Source: Candidatus Hydrogenedentota bacterium (GTDB lineage: Bacteria > Hydrogenedentota > Hydrogenedentia > Hydrogenedentales > CAITNO01). From it: a stretch of DNA of 64,000 nucleotides. Positions 62,959 to 64,000 of the stretch are shown in pieces. The stretch is taken from the NCBI GenBank assembly GCA_018056705.1, contig JAGPFE010000008.1, positions 19,071 through 83,070 on the forward strand, read 5' to 3'. A model generated the notes under the pieces. The model was not told the DNA's origin, did no database searches, and was given only the letters and a program-made list of their open reading frames with translations. The stretch's first letter is position 1. Each line of letters opens with the position of its first letter. A program made the position numbers and the translations under genes.

Positions 62959-64000
62959 ATGAACGCCTTGATGCTGATCGTGAGCGTGTTGGCGGGGGTC
63001 GTGGCAGGGGGAACCGTCGTGGCGATACTGCTGACGCGGGTGTACCAGCAACGGCAACGGCAGTTGTCCGAGGAAATCGACGCGCTGAAGCAGCGGGAGG
63101 CCATGACCAGGGTCGAACTGCAGAAGGTCATGATGGAAGCCGGCCAGCTGAACGCTCAGGTTGCCGCGTTTGCTGCCCGTTGTGAGCAGATTCCCGGCTT
63201 GCGGCAGACGATCAGCGAACAGGAACAGGAATTGGCCGCCTCCCGCCAGGAAGTGCTCAGGCTGAAGTCGGAAGCGGTCCAGGCGCGGACCCGGGTGGAA
63301 GAACTGGCCTCGCAACTGGCCGAGCGGGAACGCGTACTGGAACAGAACAGGGAAGAAATCAGGAAGTTACGGGATGCCGTGGCCGAGCGGGAGTCCCGGT
63401 TGGCCGAACTTCAGGCCCGCGTGGAGGAGGAGCGTAAAGCCGCCGAAGAAAAACTGGCCCTGCTGGAGGAGGCCCGGGAACGCCTCGGCGACGCGTTCAG
63501 GGCGCTTTCTTCGGAGACCCTGAAACAGAGCACCAGCACCCTGCTGGAACAGGCCCGACATCTGTTCCAGCAGTACCAGGAGCAGGCCAAGGGTGAGTTC
63601 CAGCATCATCACAAGGCAGTGGGCGAATTGATGACGCCCGTTCGGGATACCTTGCAGAAACTGCAGCAGGAACTCCAGGAATCCGAAAAGAAGCGGCACG
63701 AGATGCAGGGGACCCTGAGTCAGCAGATTCGGGGGCTCATGGAAACCCAGCAGAAACTGCAGCAGGAGACGGGTAACCTGGTGCAGGCTCTCCGGCAGCC
63801 CCAGCAGCGGGGACGCTGGGGGGAACTGCAACTGCGCAGGGTGGTCGAAATGGCGGGCATGGTCCAGTATTGCGATTTCGAGGAACAGGTCTCCACGTCC
63901 CGGGAGGAGAGCGGCGCGTTGAGGCCCGAGATGATCGTGAACCTGCCCGGAGGCCGAAAGGTGGTGGTGGACGCCAAGGTTTCCCTCGACGCCTATCTCA
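62959..64000 (+). CDS. rmuC: DNA recombination protein RmuC, 3' truncated by window end
   Basis: 347 codons from ATG 62959 behind GGGGAAG, open to the end of the window. An N-terminal helix (LMLIVSVLAGVVAGGTVVAI) is followed by a long coiled coil (about 30-270), then the start of the conserved RmuC nuclease-like domain: RGRWGELQLRRVVEMAGM, YCDFEEQVS, LRPEMIVNLPGGRKVVVDAK. RmuC limits inversion at short inverted repeats in E. coli. The remaining catalytic part lies outside the window. Confidence 0.93.
   Translation, partial: MNALMLIVSVLAGVVAGGTVVAILLTRVYQQRQRQLSEEIDALKQREAMTRVELQKVMMEAGQLNAQVAAFAARCEQIPGLRQTISEQEQELAASRQEVLRLKSEAVQARTRVEELASQLAERERVLEQNREEIRKLRDAVAERESRLAELQARVEEERKAAEEKLALLEEARERLGDAFRALSSETLKQSTSTLLEQARHLFQQYQEQAKGEFQHHHKAVGELMTPVRDTLQKLQQELQESEKKRHEMQGTLSQQIRGLMETQQKLQQETGNLVQALRQPQQRGRWGELQLRRVVEMAGMVQYCDFEEQVSTSREESGALRPEMIVNLPGGRKVVVDAKVSLDAYL

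Overview
The window is about 64 kb of GC-rich chromosome, densely packed, with no intergenic gap above 300 bases, no rRNA, no CRISPR array and no recognisable insertion sequence or phage gene. A TolC-type outer-membrane channel, a 530-residue beta-barrel protein and a LolA-like carrier show a Gram-negative (diderm) cell. Several promoters read as near-consensus sigma-70 type, and Shine-Dalgarno sequences are strong. The mix of very large secreted PKD/TIG, PASTA/EF-hand and carboxypeptidase-regulatory-repeat proteins, a split GcvPA/GcvPB, a full Mrp antiporter and a glycerol-1-phosphate-dehydrogenase-like gene would suit an uncultured lineage such as Hydrogenedentota, Sumerlaeota or another PVC/FCB-adjacent phylum. 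That placement is inference; no phylogenetic marker is present.

Bases 1-9 kb hold two large exported proteins: a 5'-truncated protein of more than 2,100 residues with PKD and TIG domains and repeated acidic loops, and an 833-residue protein that joins a zinc-site-degenerate matrixin-like domain to a second secreted domain. From 9 to 20 kb come a 2Fe-2S ferredoxin-like protein, an MFS carrier, the agmatine-to-putrescine pair (aguB, aguA), a U32/RlhA-type protein, an eight-repeat PASTA/EF-hand surface protein, a sugar-nucleotide epimerase, an exported HEAT-repeat protein and acylphosphatase. From 20 to 24.7 kb are a DUF2325-like protein divergent from a response regulator with a dead GGDEF domain, a glycerol-1-phosphate-dehydrogenase-like gene broken by an in-frame TAA, and a small membrane protein.

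Bases 24.7-39 kb look like an envelope region on the plus strand: DUF4097 protein, ECF sigma factor, small membrane protein (possible anti-sigma), a 977-residue anchored repeat protein, two ABC ATPase/permease pairs, an RND/MMPL exporter, a LolA-like protein and an outer-membrane barrel with a PLPEGL-repeat leader. Bases 39.3-44.6 kb are a glycine-cleavage operon (gcvT-gcvH-gcvPA-gcvPB and a lipoate ligase). It is preceded by a clear promoter and a ZTP/ZMP riboswitch whose 3' strand can base-pair perfectly with the gcvT ribosome-binding site, which gives an obvious translational ON-switch mechanism.

Bases 44.6-54 kb are about sodium and serine: a sodium:solute symporter converges on serC, an SDR protein and a complete mrp/mnh ABCDEFG antiporter operon. 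From 54 kb come a PHP-like protein, tRNA-Pro(GGG) with its own promoter, a pectate-lyase-fold protein, and a TetR-controlled efflux operon (TolC, HlyD, two ABC-2 permeases, no ATPase) with a palindromic operator over its promoter. The window ends inside rmuC.
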